A stretch of 13,329 nucleotides of DNA from an uncultured Gammaproteobacteria bacterium (GCA_905480065.1 CAJQOV010000139.1:1-13329); one strand, 5' to 3'. Positions 1-7,390 are shown, numbered from the stretch's first letter. Program-made: numbers and translations. Notes: generated by a model from the letters alone, not told the origin.

Positions 1-225
1 GGCGATTGGGACGTAGGTATTGCTATCGATGTGTTGGAAATCTCAAAAAATGTTGATACGGTAGTATTGCTATCAGGTGACGGCGACTTCGACTTGCTAA
101 TGGAAAAAATAAGAAGGGATTATGCTGTCAGCGCTGAAGTCTATGGCGTGCCAGGGCTGACGGCAAAATCACTGATCGACGCGGCCAGCCACTATCACCC
201 GATCCGCGCAGACTTGCTGCTGTAA
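1..225 (+). CDS. NYN-domain (LabA/DUF88-like) protein, 3' fragment
   Basis: The reading frame is open from base 1 and ends at TAA 223-225, leaving 74 residues; the gene starts outside the window. The fragment begins GDWDVGIAIDV and continues with VVLLSGDGDFDLLM, the acidic motifs of the NYN domain of LabA/DUF88 proteins. This is a PIN-like fold in which the aspartates are predicted to bind metal for RNA cleavage. Family members are about 160-250 residues, so this is roughly the last third to half. The RNase role is inferred from the family; the specific substrate cannot be told. By my count the first 120 bases are about 42% GC and the whole piece about 49%, clearly lower than the genes to the right, which may reflect a different origin. 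The N-terminal catalytic aspartate cannot be checked. Confidence 0.8.
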   Translation, partial: GDWDVGIAIDVLEISKNVDTVVLLSGDGDFDLLMEKIRRDYAVSAEVYGVPGLTAKSLIDAASHYHPIRADLLL

Positions 226-353
226 ACCACTGCGCCCCGCTACACCACGGTAAACCAGACGGATATGTTCGTCATTGCGCAGACTGCACGGATGCTGTCA
301 TACCGGCTCACACCCACCCCCCGGGCATAACCGGCCTGCAGCACGCGCTGGAT

Positions 354-370
354 ATTGCCCACGCGGCAAT
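354..370. other. Small hairpin in the gap upstream of dbpA
   Basis: ATTGCC, a five-base loop, then GGCAAT form a perfect 6-bp stem. No T run follows in either direction, so I do not call it a terminator. The rest of the 226-408 gap shows no gene or repeat that I can support. Confidence 0.3.
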
Positions 371-408
371 GGCAGGCTCCCTGTGCGCACCGGCCCGGCC
401 GGGTAATC

Positions 409-417
409 TGCTATGAT
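409..417 (+). promoter_or_regulatory. Extended -10 promoter element for dbpA
   Basis: TGCTATGAT is an extended -10 (TG, one base, TATGAT) located 49 bases before the GTG start of dbpA. No good -35 box is visible, as expected for an extended -10. The bases after it are GCGCCCC, a GC-rich discriminator of the kind found at stringently controlled promoters. The expected transcription start is near 424, giving a leader of about 40 bases. Confidence 0.5.
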
Positions 418-465
418 GCGCCCCTCCCACCAGCCAGCGATGCCTGCCAACCCGGGCCAGACCAC

Positions 466-1848
466 GTGACCACAACCGCCTTCTCTTCCCTGCCGCTCAC
501 CCCCGGGCTGTTAGCCAATATCCAGTCGCTGGATTTTCAGGCCATGACCCCGATCCAGGCGCAAGGTCTGCCGGCGATCCTGGCCGGCAAGGACCTGCTG
601 GCGCAGGCCAAGACCGGCAGCGGCAAAACCGCGGCGTTTGCCATTGGCGCACTGCACAGGCTTGAGCCGCAGACCTACCAGACCCAGGTGCTGGTGCTGT
701 GTCCGACGCGCGAACTGGCCGACCAGGTCAGCAAGGAATTCCGCCTGCTGGCGCGCGCGATACCGAACGTGCACATTCTGACCCTGTGCGGCGGCAAACC
801 GACCGGGCCACAGCTCACCGCGCTGGAGCGCAATCCGCATATCGTGGTGGGCACGCCGGGACGGATATTGAAGCATCTCGGCAAAGGCTCGCTGCAGCTG
901 GACGGCTTACAACTGCTGGTGCTGGATGAGGCCGACCGCATGCTGGACATGGGTTTTCAGGAAGACATCCTGCGCATTATTGACAGCGCACCACGGCAAC
1001 GACAAACGCTGTTGTTTTCCGCCACCTACCCCGCCGCGATCACTGACATGAGCGCCGGCATCCAGATCGACCCGGTGGATATTCGCGTGGAGAGCCTGCA
1101 TGACAACAGCAAGATCGAACAGATTTTCTACGCCATAGAAAAGGGCGACAGGACCAGAACGCTGCTGGCCCTGCTCGAACATTACCGGCCCGCATCCACA
1201 CTGGTGTTTTGCAACACCAAAAACCAGTGCAAGGAACTCGCCGAAGAATTATGGCAGCAGGGTTTTCATGCACTGGCCCTGCACGGCGACCTGGAGCAGG
1301 CGCAACGCGACGAAGTGCTGATACAGTTTTCCAACCAGAGCAGCTCCATCCTGATCGCCACCGATGTGGCCGCGCGCGGGTTGGACATCAAGGATTTACC
1401 CGCCGTCATCAACTTCGAGCTATCGCCCGATGCAGAAATCCATATTCATCGCATCGGCCGCACCGGCCGCGCCGGCAAGCAGGGCCTGGCGCTCAGTCTA
1501 TTTATGGCCGCGGAGCAGTTCAGGGTCGACGCCATCGCCGAATTCCAGGGTATTCCGGCGCGCATCGACCACCCGGGCGCGCTGAAGAGCCGCGACAACT
1601 TCCGCCTCAGCCCGCCGATGGTCACCCTGTGCATAAACGGCGGCCGCAAGGACAAGGTACGCGCCGGCGACATCCTCGGCGCCTTGACGGCGAACACCGA
1701 ACTGTCGGGCAAACTCATCGGCAAGATCGATATCGCGGACAACCACTCCTACGTCGCCGTGGATCGCCAGATCGCCAAACAGGCCCTGCAGGTACTGACC
1801 GAAGGCAAGATCAAGGGGCGCAAGTTCCGGGTGCGGAAACTGCGCTAA
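466..1848 (+). CDS. dbpA: ATP-dependent RNA helicase DbpA
   Basis: DEAD-box helicase that in E. coli is activated by hairpin 92 of 23S rRNA and acts in large-subunit assembly. I chose the GTG at 466 (460 residues; E. coli DbpA has 457) because the protein then begins VTTTAFSSLPLTP, matching the family N terminus. The 37 upstream in-frame codons from 355 run across the promoter and have no family match. Motifs in this numbering: Q-motif region TPIQ near 28, motif I AKTGSGKT 48-55, Ia PTREL 80-84, Ib TPGR 130-133, II DEAD 154-157, III SAT 185-187, VI HRIGRTGRAG 328-337. Residues from about 385 to 458 form the RRM-like DbpA C-terminal domain (TLCINGGRKDKVRAGDILGA), which separates DbpA from RhlB or SrmB. 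There is no obvious Shine-Dalgarno sequence before the GTG. A pair of REP hairpins lies just downstream. Confidence 0.95.
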   Translation: MTTTAFSSLPLTPGLLANIQSLDFQAMTPIQAQGLPAILAGKDLLAQAKTGSGKTAAFAIGALHRLEPQTYQTQVLVLCPTRELADQVSKEFRLLARAIPNVHILTLCGGKPTGPQLTALERNPHIVVGTPGRILKHLGKGSLQLDGLQLLVLDEADRMLDMGFQEDILRIIDSAPRQRQTLLFSATYPAAITDMSAGIQIDPVDIRVESLHDNSKIEQIFYAIEKGDRTRTLLALLEHYRPASTLVFCNTKNQCKELAEELWQQGFHALALHGDLEQAQRDEVLIQFSNQSSSILIATDVAARGLDIKDLPAVINFELSPDAEIHIHRIGRTGRAGKQGLALSLFMAAEQFRVDAIAEFQGIPARIDHPGALKSRDNFRLSPPMVTLCINGGRKDKVRAGDILGALTANTELSGKLIGKIDIADNHSYVAVDRQIAKQALQVLTEGKIKGRKFRVRKLR

Positions 1849-1884
1849 CTGAAGGCATGGCTGATTCAGGCCCTGCCAGGTTCG

Positions 1885-1972
1885 TTCGCGGACAACGTCC
1901 GCTCCTGCGGTGCAACCTAGCTATCCACAGCAATCGGGTCACGCACCTTCACAGGAGCGCAGGCATGCCTGA
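1885..1972. repeat. Facing pair of REP hairpins (GCAGGAGCG type)
   Basis: On the minus strand, 1908-1885 reads GCAGGAGCG followed by a perfect hairpin, GCGGAC-loop-GTCCGC (1888-1902), and ends CGCGAA. On the plus strand, CAGGAGCG at 1952-1959 is followed by CAGGC-AT-GCCTG (1960-1971). The two face each other across about 50 bases, the arrangement of a BIME. They lie in the 236-base gap after dbpA and may protect its 3' end; that role is inferred from REP elements in general. A further GCGCTCCTGC tag lies near 1988-1997. Confidence 0.7.
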
Positions 1973-2063
1973 ACCCCGGTTGGCAGCAGCGCTCCTGCCG
2001 CGCCATCTGCACCTGAGCCCACCACCGGGATGATTCCATTCACCAGACCGCCATCACCGATAC

Positions 2064-2072
2064 TGTTACTAT
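2064..2072 (+). promoter_or_regulatory. Possible extended -10 for the HI0933-family gene
   Basis: TGTTACTAT (TG, one base, TACTAT) lies 13 bases before the ATG at 2085. If used, transcription would begin only about six bases before the ATG, giving a nearly leaderless message. This would fit the absence of a Shine-Dalgarno sequence there. There is no clear -35 box. Confidence 0.3.
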
Positions 2073-2084
2073 TCCGTATCACCC

Positions 2085-3278
2085 ATGCCATCGCAACCCA
2101 TCACATCCGACGTCCTGATCATCGGTGCCGGCGCTGCAGGCCTGATGTGCGCCATCGAAGCCGGCAAGCGCGGGCGCAGCACCATCGTACTCGACCACGC
2201 CAACAAGGCCGGCAAAAAGATCCTCATGTCCGGCGGTGGACGCTGTAACTTCACCAACACAAACATCAGCGCCGGCAATTTCATCTCGCACAATCCGCAT
2301 TTCTGCAAATCGGCATTAAGCCGCTTCAGCCAGTGGGATTTCATCGCCATGGTGGATGCCTGGCACATCCCCTACCACGAACGCGAACTCGGCAAATTAT
2401 TCTGCGACGTCAGCGCCAGGGACATTCTCCACATGCTGCTCGCCGAATGCGAACAGGCACGGGTAACCCTGCACCTCGAATGCAACATACAAGCCATTGC
2501 AAAGCACGCCAACGGCCACTTCGAGATCGAGACCTCACAGGGAATGTTCCAGGCCGGTTCACTCGTGATCGCCAGCGGCGGACTGTCCATCCCCAGGATG
2601 GGCGCCAGCCCGCTCGGCTACCAGGTGGCCGAACAGTTCGGTCACCATATCTGGCCCACAGCCGCCGGCCTGGTGCCGTTTACCCTGCAACCACAGGACA
2701 AGGCCGCACTGGCCGAACTGTCCGGCATAGCCGTGTTCAGCGAGGTGAGTAACCCGCGCATACGCTTCAGGGAGAATATCCTGTTCACCCATCGTGGCCT
2801 GAGCGGCCCGGCCATCCTGCAGATTTCCTCGTACTGGAAACCGGGCGAGGCAATCTCCGTGAACCTGTTGCCCGATCTGGACCTGACGGCGCTGCTCAAG
2901 TCGCAGCAGGCCACACACCCGAACAGCAAACTGAAAACACTGTTGGCCGAGCTGCTGCCCAGGCGCCTGGTCCCCGCGCTGCTGGGATCAGAAACTGCGG
3001 AGCTGCCATTACAGGCCTGCACCCATGCACGGCTGGAAGCGATCGCCCGGCAGCTGCAACACTGGCAGCTGAAACCGGGCGGCACCGAGGGCTACCGTAC
3101 CGCCGAGGTCACCCTCGGCGGCGTCGACTGCAACGAACTGTCGTCCAAAACCATGCAATCCAGCAAGGTCGACGGGCTGTACTTTATCGGCGAGGTGGTC
3201 GACGTAACCGGCTGGCTCGGTGGCTATAACTTCCAGTGGGCCTGGTCATCCGGCTGGTGCGCCGGGCAGGTGGTGTGA
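2085..3278 (+). CDS. HI0933/BaiN-family FAD-dependent oxidoreductase (YhiN-like)
   Basis: Flavoprotein of 397 residues, the usual length for the HI0933 family (E. coli YhiN, clostridial BaiN). The N terminus has the Rossmann FAD-binding fold: a beta strand DVLIIGAGAAG with GAGAAG at 14-19 and an acidic position at VLD 35-37. The family signature GKKILMSGGGRCNFTN is at 43-58. The C terminus, 369-397 (GEVVDVTGWLGGYNFQWAWS), is the second FAD-contact segment typical of this family. The middle is the substrate-facing insertion domain. BaiN acts on bile-acid intermediates in gut clostridia, but the proteobacterial members have no settled substrate, so I give the class only. ATG 2085 is the only sensible start, though no Shine-Dalgarno sequence precedes it. 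The gene is flanked on both sides by REP-type hairpins and looks monocistronic. Confidence 0.9.
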   Translation: MPSQPITSDVLIIGAGAAGLMCAIEAGKRGRSTIVLDHANKAGKKILMSGGGRCNFTNTNISAGNFISHNPHFCKSALSRFSQWDFIAMVDAWHIPYHERELGKLFCDVSARDILHMLLAECEQARVTLHLECNIQAIAKHANGHFEIETSQGMFQAGSLVIASGGLSIPRMGASPLGYQVAEQFGHHIWPTAAGLVPFTLQPQDKAALAELSGIAVFSEVSNPRIRFRENILFTHRGLSGPAILQISSYWKPGEAISVNLLPDLDLTALLKSQQATHPNSKLKTLLAELLPRRLVPALLGSETAELPLQACTHARLEAIARQLQHWQLKPGGTEGYRTAEVTLGGVDCNELSSKTMQSSKVDGLYFIGEVVDVTGWLGGYNFQWAWSSGWCAGQVV

Positions 3279-3291
3279 ATTCACGGGTTCC

Positions 3292-3350
3292 GCAGGAGCG
3301 CAGGCAGGCGCGAACACTATGGCAGATTTGTTCTCGCGGATGGCGCCCGC
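3292..3350. repeat. Degenerate facing REP pair (GCAGGAGCG type)
   Basis: GCAGGAGCG at 3292-3300 leads into a weak hairpin (GCGC 3298-3301 with GCGC 3308-3311) and ends CGCGAAC. The opposite-strand partner reads from about 3354 down to 3332, AGGAGCGGGCGCCATCCGCG, with stem GCGG/CCGC. The order of parts is the same as in the pair after dbpA, but the stems are eroded. It begins 13 bases after the stop of the flavoprotein gene. Confidence 0.55.
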
Positions 3351-3384
3351 TCCTTGTATGCCTGAGGAGTGTCTAATTAAGCCC

Positions 3385-3425
3385 GTCGCCCCCGCCTACT
3401 GGATCCCCACCTGCGCGGGGACGAC
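3385..3425. repeat. GTCGYCCCCGC inverted-repeat element
   Basis: GTCGCCCCCGC at 3385-3395 and GCGGGGACGAC at 3415-3425 are inverted copies with one mismatch, around a core containing CTACTGGATCC. It belongs to the family of short palindromes also seen at 4645, 7368, 9273, 9883 and 9944. It lies in the gap before the glutaredoxin-like gene. Confidence 0.65.
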
Positions 3426-3532
3426 AATTTTGATCAGATATACATGCCACGCGGAGCAAAAAATGGAATAATCAGCCCACCATCCAGCCACACCCACGAC
3501 ACACGGCAACAATGACCCTCCCGGAACCCAAC

Positions 3533-3919
3533 ATGCGACTCCTGCTGCGCTATTTTTTCAAACTCGTACACGCCATCGTCGGGCCGATCCTGCTGGCCGC
3601 AGACTGGCTGACCACACCGCGCGGCATTATCCGCGAACCGGCCGCACAACAGCGCATCGATGCACAGGCCAAAGACCTCGTCATGTACCAGTTTGCTACC
3701 TGCCCGTTCTGCATCAGGACACGCCGCGCCATCAAACGCCTGTCACTCCATATCGAGACCCGCGATGCGCTCAAGCACGCCCCCAGCCGCCAGCAGTTAC
3801 TGGAAGGCGGCGGCAAGATCAAGGTCCCGTGTCTGCGGATTGGCGGAGCGGATGGCAACGTTCGATGGCTGTACGAGTCAAACGAGATTATCAGTTATCT
3901 GCGCGAACGCTTTGCCTGA
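3533..3919 (+). CDS. Membrane-anchored glutaredoxin/GST-N-like thiol protein
   Basis: A 128-residue protein with one N-terminal hydrophobic segment (about residues 2-23, LLLRYFFKLVHAIVGPILLA) followed by a thioredoxin-fold domain. The redox motif is CPFC, Cys57 and Cys60, in the context VMYQFATCPFCIRTRR. The cis-proline of the fold is Pro99 in KVPCLRI, and YESNEIISYL near the end is the glutathione-contact helix start of glutaredoxins and GST N-domains. It probably reduces disulfides or glutathione mixed disulfides at the inner membrane, with the domain likely cytoplasmic; the partner is unknown. I prefer the ATG at 3533 because MRLLLRYFF suits the anchor and a weak GGA lies 7 bases upstream. 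The ATG at 3512 would add MTLPEPN and is possible. The gene is convergent with the DUF2058 gene; the 157-base gap between them holds no clear element. Confidence 0.8.
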   Translation: MRLLLRYFFKLVHAIVGPILLAADWLTTPRGIIREPAAQQRIDAQAKDLVMYQFATCPFCIRTRRAIKRLSLHIETRDALKHAPSRQQLLEGGGKIKVPCLRIGGADGNVRWLYESNEIISYLRERFA

Positions 3920-4076
3920 CAGGGCAGGCATACATCAATCACGGCGGCAGAATTATTCGCGGCCAGGGCCCGCACCCGCAAATACAGTGATTGCGGCAAC
4001 AGGGATGCGTGAACCCCATCCGACAGCAAATTTACCGCACTGGAGACTCCACCCGAACAGGGCGTGGTTGTAACCG

Positions 4077-4616
4077 CTACCACATCAAATCATCAGGGAC
4101 CTGGTAATTGGCGTAGGGATCATCCTCCCCCGGCTCCAGCCGAGACGCCAGATTGCTGACAATACAGGACGCATCACGCAACCTGATTTTCTCGGCCACC
4201 ACAGACGGGATCACCTCGTAACCATCATCCAGCCGCACGATGGCAAGCAGCCCGCGACCCAGCTTTTCGTGCAGCTCCGGCGAGACAAACAGCTTGCGGA
4301 CCAGGGTACCATCCTGAAAGTGATACCCCACATCACCATCACCCGAAGGCAAGCGGTTCATTTCTACCAGCTGACGCACCTGCGCCAGTACCGCCTTGCG
4401 CTCCGCCTGTTCCTTTTGCTGGCGATTCAGCTCACGATCACGTTCCGCCTGCTGCGCTGCCGCCTGCCGTGCAGCGACCGCCGCCGCATCGACCACCTCG
4501 ACCTTCTGCTTTTGCTTCAGCTTCTGCTGCTTGTTCTTCGATTTCTGCGCCTTGTTGAGCTCGGTCTTGCTCACCAGGCCGGCCTTGAGAAACTGATCAC
4601 CGAATGAATTTGCCAT
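4077..4616 (-). CDS. DUF2058 domain protein (YaiL-like)
   Basis: A 179-residue protein matching the gammaproteobacterial DUF2058 family over its full length. Residues 1-20 (FGDQFLKAGLVSK) are the conserved start. Residues 21-85 are a highly charged Lys/Gln/Glu-rich helix, likely coiled coil. Then come QLVEMNRLP (82-90), FQDGTLVRKLFV (100-111) and the C-terminal signature DDPYANYQVPDDLMW (165-179), which ends the protein as it does in YaiL. Family members are annotated as nucleoprotein or polynucleotide-associated; the molecular role is not established. AGG lies 8 bases before the ATG as a weak ribosome-binding site. It follows the CBS-domain gene on the same strand with a 67-base gap that contains a small palindrome, so a shared transcript is possible. 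Confidence 0.9.
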   Translation of the reverse strand: MANSFGDQFLKAGLVSKTELNKAQKSKNKQQKLKQKQKVEVVDAAAVAARQAAAQQAERDRELNRQQKEQAERKAVLAQVRQLVEMNRLPSGDGDVGYHFQDGTLVRKLFVSPELHEKLGRGLLAIVRLDDGYEVIPSVVAEKIRLRDASCIVSNLASRLEPGEDDPYANYQVPDDLMW

Positions 4617-4644
4617 TGGGACTACCTATGTCAACTCTGCACAC

Positions 4645-4670
4645 GTCATCCCAGCTTGCGCAGGAATGAC
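4645..4670. repeat. GTCATCCC...GGAATGAC palindrome
   Basis: GTCATCCC at 4645-4652 pairs with GGAATGAC at 4663-4670 with one G-A mismatch, around a ten-base core (AGCTTGCGCA). It belongs to the same dispersed family as 3385-3425 and 9273-9341. It lies between the CBS-domain gene and the DUF2058 gene. Confidence 0.6.
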
Positions 4671-4683
4671 AGACGTAAATTGT

Positions 4684-5181
4684 TCAGAAATCCCGGATCA
4701 CCTTCAGCATGTCCAGTGCCGTGACAATACCGCTCAACTTGCCGTCACGGGTCACGAACACGCGATGTATTCTTCCCCTGAGCATGGTATCCGCCACTTC
4801 CTGCACACCGGTATCTTCAGGCACGCTGAAAATCATCGGGGTCATGATGTCATGCACCTGTACGGGTGATTCGAACTGGATATGCATTTCATGCAACTCC
4901 TCCCTGCCCATGCGCCGGTCCAGGTCGTACAGGTAGACATCATGGGTATCCTCCCTGTCCGTGCCGTAGTCCGGAGAGCGACTCTGGCGCACGATATCCG
5001 TAAGTGACACAACACCGAGCAACTCGTCGTCATGGCTGGTCACGGGGGCCCCGGAGATGCTGTTGTCAATCAGAAAATCTGCCAGTTCTTCTATAGACCA
5101 CTCTGCCCGCGCGGCGAGTACTTCACGCTGCATTACATCGCAAACTGTTATTTGCCTGACAGATTCCTGTATCGCACTCAT
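4684..5181 (-). CDS. Tandem CBS-domain protein
   Basis: A 165-residue stand-alone protein made of two CBS domains, at about 12-68 and 108-165. Each begins with the usual V-x-D-V/I-M motif (VCDVMQREV, VHDIMTPMI) and ends with the strand-helix motif (GVVSLTDIV 56-64, GIVTALDMLK 151-160). Such pairs bind adenine nucleotides or related ligands between the domains and act as sensors; the partner is unknown. The segment 69-107 between them is long and acidic (DYGTDREDTHDVYLYDLDRR), which is unusual for a compact Bateman module and may be a partner-contact arm (inference). AAGGAG stands 6 bases before the ATG, a strong ribosome-binding site that fixes the start. The gene is divergent from the DUF349 gene and upstream of the DUF2058 gene. 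Confidence 0.9.
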   Translation of the reverse strand: MSAIQESVRQITVCDVMQREVLAARAEWSIEELADFLIDNSISGAPVTSHDDELLGVVSLTDIVRQSRSPDYGTDREDTHDVYLYDLDRRMGREELHEMHIQFESPVQVHDIMTPMIFSVPEDTGVQEVADTMLRGRIHRVFVTRDGKLSGIVTALDMLKVIRDF

Positions 5182-5236
5182 CCTGCTCTCCTTGTACCCG
5201 TTAGCGTGTTATTCGAGTTCACTTTTCCGTCTGACA

Positions 5237-5256
5237 CCGGATTATATTGAATCCGG
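5237..5256 (-). promoter_or_regulatory. -10 box of the CBS-domain gene inside an inverted repeat
   Basis: On the minus strand TATAAT (plus-strand ATTATA, 5241-5246) is a consensus -10 about 60 bases before the CBS-domain ATG. It is enclosed in a perfect inverted repeat, CCGGATT (5237-5243) and AATCCGG (5250-5256), with a six-base loop. No good -35 is visible. The overlap makes this inverted repeat a possible operator; CCGGAT recurs at 5306-5311. Confidence 0.45.
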
Positions 5257-5262
5257 CGCAAA

Positions 5263-5369
5263 TAATTCAGGTCAGAACACGATTACCCGTAATATTAGCC
5301 GTATTCCGGATCCGATATGCAACGCCCGCTAATATCTGCGAGAATGTGGCCCTGACCCCATTGAATTCA
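5263..5369. repeat. Imperfect palindromic element abutting the DUF349 start
   Basis: The left arm (from about 5263) reads AATTCAGGTCAG, then CACGATT and ATATTAGC. The right arm read on the minus strand from 5369 gives AATTCAATGGGGTCAG, then CACATT and ATATTAGC. The centre is CGGATCCG at 5307-5314. The two arms therefore match as an inverted repeat with small gaps over about 45-58 bases each. The ends resemble those of the larger palindrome at 9225-9388 (GTCAGGGCACATT). It looks like a non-autonomous MITE-like insertion, but no target duplication can be seen. Confidence 0.5.
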
Positions 5370-7238
5370 ATGAACATAAATACCAAAACCGCCGAACCCG
5401 GGAAGCGCCAGGCCATTCTCGATGAAATCAATGCCCTGCTCGAGGCCAGCAACGGCATCGATGAAGCGCGCGCCAAGAAAGTGCGCAAGGCCATCGATAC
5501 CCTGCGCAATGTCGACAACACGCCCACTGCCGGGGAAGACCAACCCGCAGATGACCAACCCGCAGCAGATGGCCAACTGGACAGGCAAATCGATGCTGCC
5601 CTGGAAACGCTGCGCACCCGCATACACAAGCAGGTGGAGCGCCGTAACCGCGATTATGAAAAAGCGCTCCGGCTGACCGACGAACTGGAAACCGCGCTCA
5701 AGGATAACGAACTACAGCAGGCAGAACGCACGCATAACCAGTTGATGTCGATCATGGGCAATATCCCGGGGCTCTCCGAACAGCGCTGGAAGGACATCAA
5801 AAAGCGGGTGAACCGGGTACTGCCACGACTGCGCAAGCTCGAATCCTGGCGCCACTGGGGCACCACCCAGGCACGACAGGAACTCATCAACCAGGTTACG
5901 CAGTTGAAAGATGCAGGCCAGCCAGCGGAAAAACTTGCCGTACAGATAAAACAGGCCCGTGAGCAATGGCAGGCATGGGACAAATCCGGCGATCACTCCG
6001 GCAAGGAACTCTGGAAGGAATTCGACCGGGCCTGCGAGCAGGCCTACAAGCCCTGCGTCGTGCATTTTGAAAAGCTCAGAAAAGCTCGCACGGAAAATCT
6101 CAAGCAGCGCCAGGCGATCATCGACAGCCTGAACGCGCGTTACGCGGCCACCGACTGGAAACACCCCGACTGGCGCGAAATAGACAAAACCATCAGCCAT
6201 GCCCGCCGCGATTTCTACAAGATCGGCAATGTCGATAACAAGCACCGCAAGCCTCTTGCCAAGGCACTGGACGAGGCGCTCGACAAATTCGAAGAGTACC
6301 TTTCCAGTGAACGCGAACGCTCGCTCAGAGCCCGCGAAAAACTCATCACCGATATCGAGGCGCTGGCGACGGTAGCCAACCTGCGTGACGCGCTTGACCA
6401 GCTCGAAACGCTGAAAAAGCATTGGAAAATCACCGTCACCGGCAAGCGCGAACTCGAAAACAAACTGTGGAAGCGCTTCCAGGCCGCCTGCGACGGCACC
6501 TACCAGCGCCGCGATGCCGAGCGCAAGGAACAGGATGCTGAACGCAATGCAAACCTGCAGCAAAAGCAGGCACTGATCGAGGAACTGACCGGGGCGGCAA
6601 CCGCCAGCGACGCGGAACTGCTCGCCAATGCCGCGGCACTTCCCCGCATCAGGCAGCAGTGGGAAGCCATCGGCTGGGTACCACGCAAGGAGGAAAAGGG
6701 CCTGGAGAGCCGCTGGCGCAGCGCACAACAGCAATTCACCAGCGCACGGAAGGCCGCGGAAGCGCGCGCCCATGCCTCCGAATTCGACAACATCATCAAA
6801 CGCGCGGCACTGTGTCATCAGTGGGAACAGTCTGTACTGGCCGGGATCACGCTGGACACGGATGCAGTCGCGGCCGAATGGCGCGGCCTGCCCGCGCTGA
6901 ATGGCGCCCATGGCGAGGCAATCGAGCAACGCTTCAGCCAGGCGCTGACCCGGCCCGACGGCACGGCACTGGCAAACAACCTTGCGGCAAAGCAGGCTGC
7001 CTGCCTCAAGCTGGAAGTGCTGCTGGAACTGGATTCACCCGGGGACTGCCAGGCCGATCGTATGGCCTACCAGGTGGCGCGACTCAACGCATCGCTGAAA
7101 AAAGAGCTGAGCGCGCAGGAAGCACCCGAGGACCTGTTGCTGGCAGCACTGGCTACCGGCGCAGTACCCGCCGAGGCTGCCGGGATGATTCAGGGGCGTA
7201 TAGAGAACTGCCTGGCGCGCTACAAGCAGCGGACATAG
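5370..7238 (+). CDS. DUF349-repeat protein
   Basis: A 622-residue, highly charged, almost entirely helical protein carrying about four DUF349 repeats, at roughly 189-245, 262-330, 336-400 and 422-480. Each has the pattern W near the start and L-W/R-x-x-F later; examples are REQWQAWDKSG with LWKEFDRACE, LKKHWKITVTGKR with LWKRFQAACD, and RQQWEAIGWVPRK with RWRSAQQQF. The first 180 residues are also helical and include an acidic Gln/Asp-rich linker at 54-70. The function of DUF349 proteins is not established; no enzyme motif, signal peptide or membrane segment is visible. An open frame continues up to 5247, but those 41 codons lie in the palindromic element, so I start at 5370, where MNINTKTAEPGKRQ begins. 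No Shine-Dalgarno sequence precedes this ATG, which is itself inside a 14-bp palindrome. Divergent from the CBS-domain gene. Confidence 0.88.
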   Translation: MNINTKTAEPGKRQAILDEINALLEASNGIDEARAKKVRKAIDTLRNVDNTPTAGEDQPADDQPAADGQLDRQIDAALETLRTRIHKQVERRNRDYEKALRLTDELETALKDNELQQAERTHNQLMSIMGNIPGLSEQRWKDIKKRVNRVLPRLRKLESWRHWGTTQARQELINQVTQLKDAGQPAEKLAVQIKQAREQWQAWDKSGDHSGKELWKEFDRACEQAYKPCVVHFEKLRKARTENLKQRQAIIDSLNARYAATDWKHPDWREIDKTISHARRDFYKIGNVDNKHRKPLAKALDEALDKFEEYLSSERERSLRAREKLITDIEALATVANLRDALDQLETLKKHWKITVTGKRELENKLWKRFQAACDGTYQRRDAERKEQDAERNANLQQKQALIEELTGAATASDAELLANAAALPRIRQQWEAIGWVPRKEEKGLESRWRSAQQQFTSARKAAEARAHASEFDNIIKRAALCHQWEQSVLAGITLDTDAVAAEWRGLPALNGAHGEAIEQRFSQALTRPDGTALANNLAAKQAACLKLEVLLELDSPGDCQADRMAYQVARLNASLKKELSAQEAPEDLLLAALATGAVPAEAAGMIQGRIENCLARYKQRT

Positions 7239-7367
7239 GCACTGCGCTCCTGTAAAACCAGGCATCCGGCGCGGCGGCGCAAGCAATACCGGCAGCCTCT
7301 GCCAAACCCGACCTGTTGCCAAACTTGCCGAAGTCTGGCCTATTTAACCAGGAGTCTCCGGGCAGCT

Positions 7368-7390
7368 GTCCCCGCCTGCGCGAGGGTGAC
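7368..7390. repeat. GTCCCCGCCTGCGCGAGGGTGAC palindrome, dispersed family
   Basis: GTCCCCGC at the left and GAGGGTGAC at the right form an imperfect inverted repeat around CTGCGC. It is a diverged member of the GTCGTCCCC/GTCATCCC family. It lies in the 223-base gap between the DUF349 gene and the exported coiled-coil gene, which otherwise shows a small GGCAG-CCT-CTGCC hairpin and a perfect palindrome at 7406-7417. Confidence 0.5.

Noticed and set aside
1209..2033. 274-codon plus-strand frame overlapping dbpA
   Set aside because: It is an out-of-frame reading of dbpA running into the REP pair; its Arg/Pro-rich product is typical of shadow frames.
5237..5256. Rho-independent terminator
   Set aside because: The stem is AT-rich in part, no T run follows, and it lies upstream of two divergent genes, where a promoter role fits better.
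5712..6929. 405-codon open frame on the minus strand
   Set aside because: It is antisense to the DUF349 gene, whose frame has clear family repeats; the antisense product is hydrophobic low-quality sequence without recognisable motifs.
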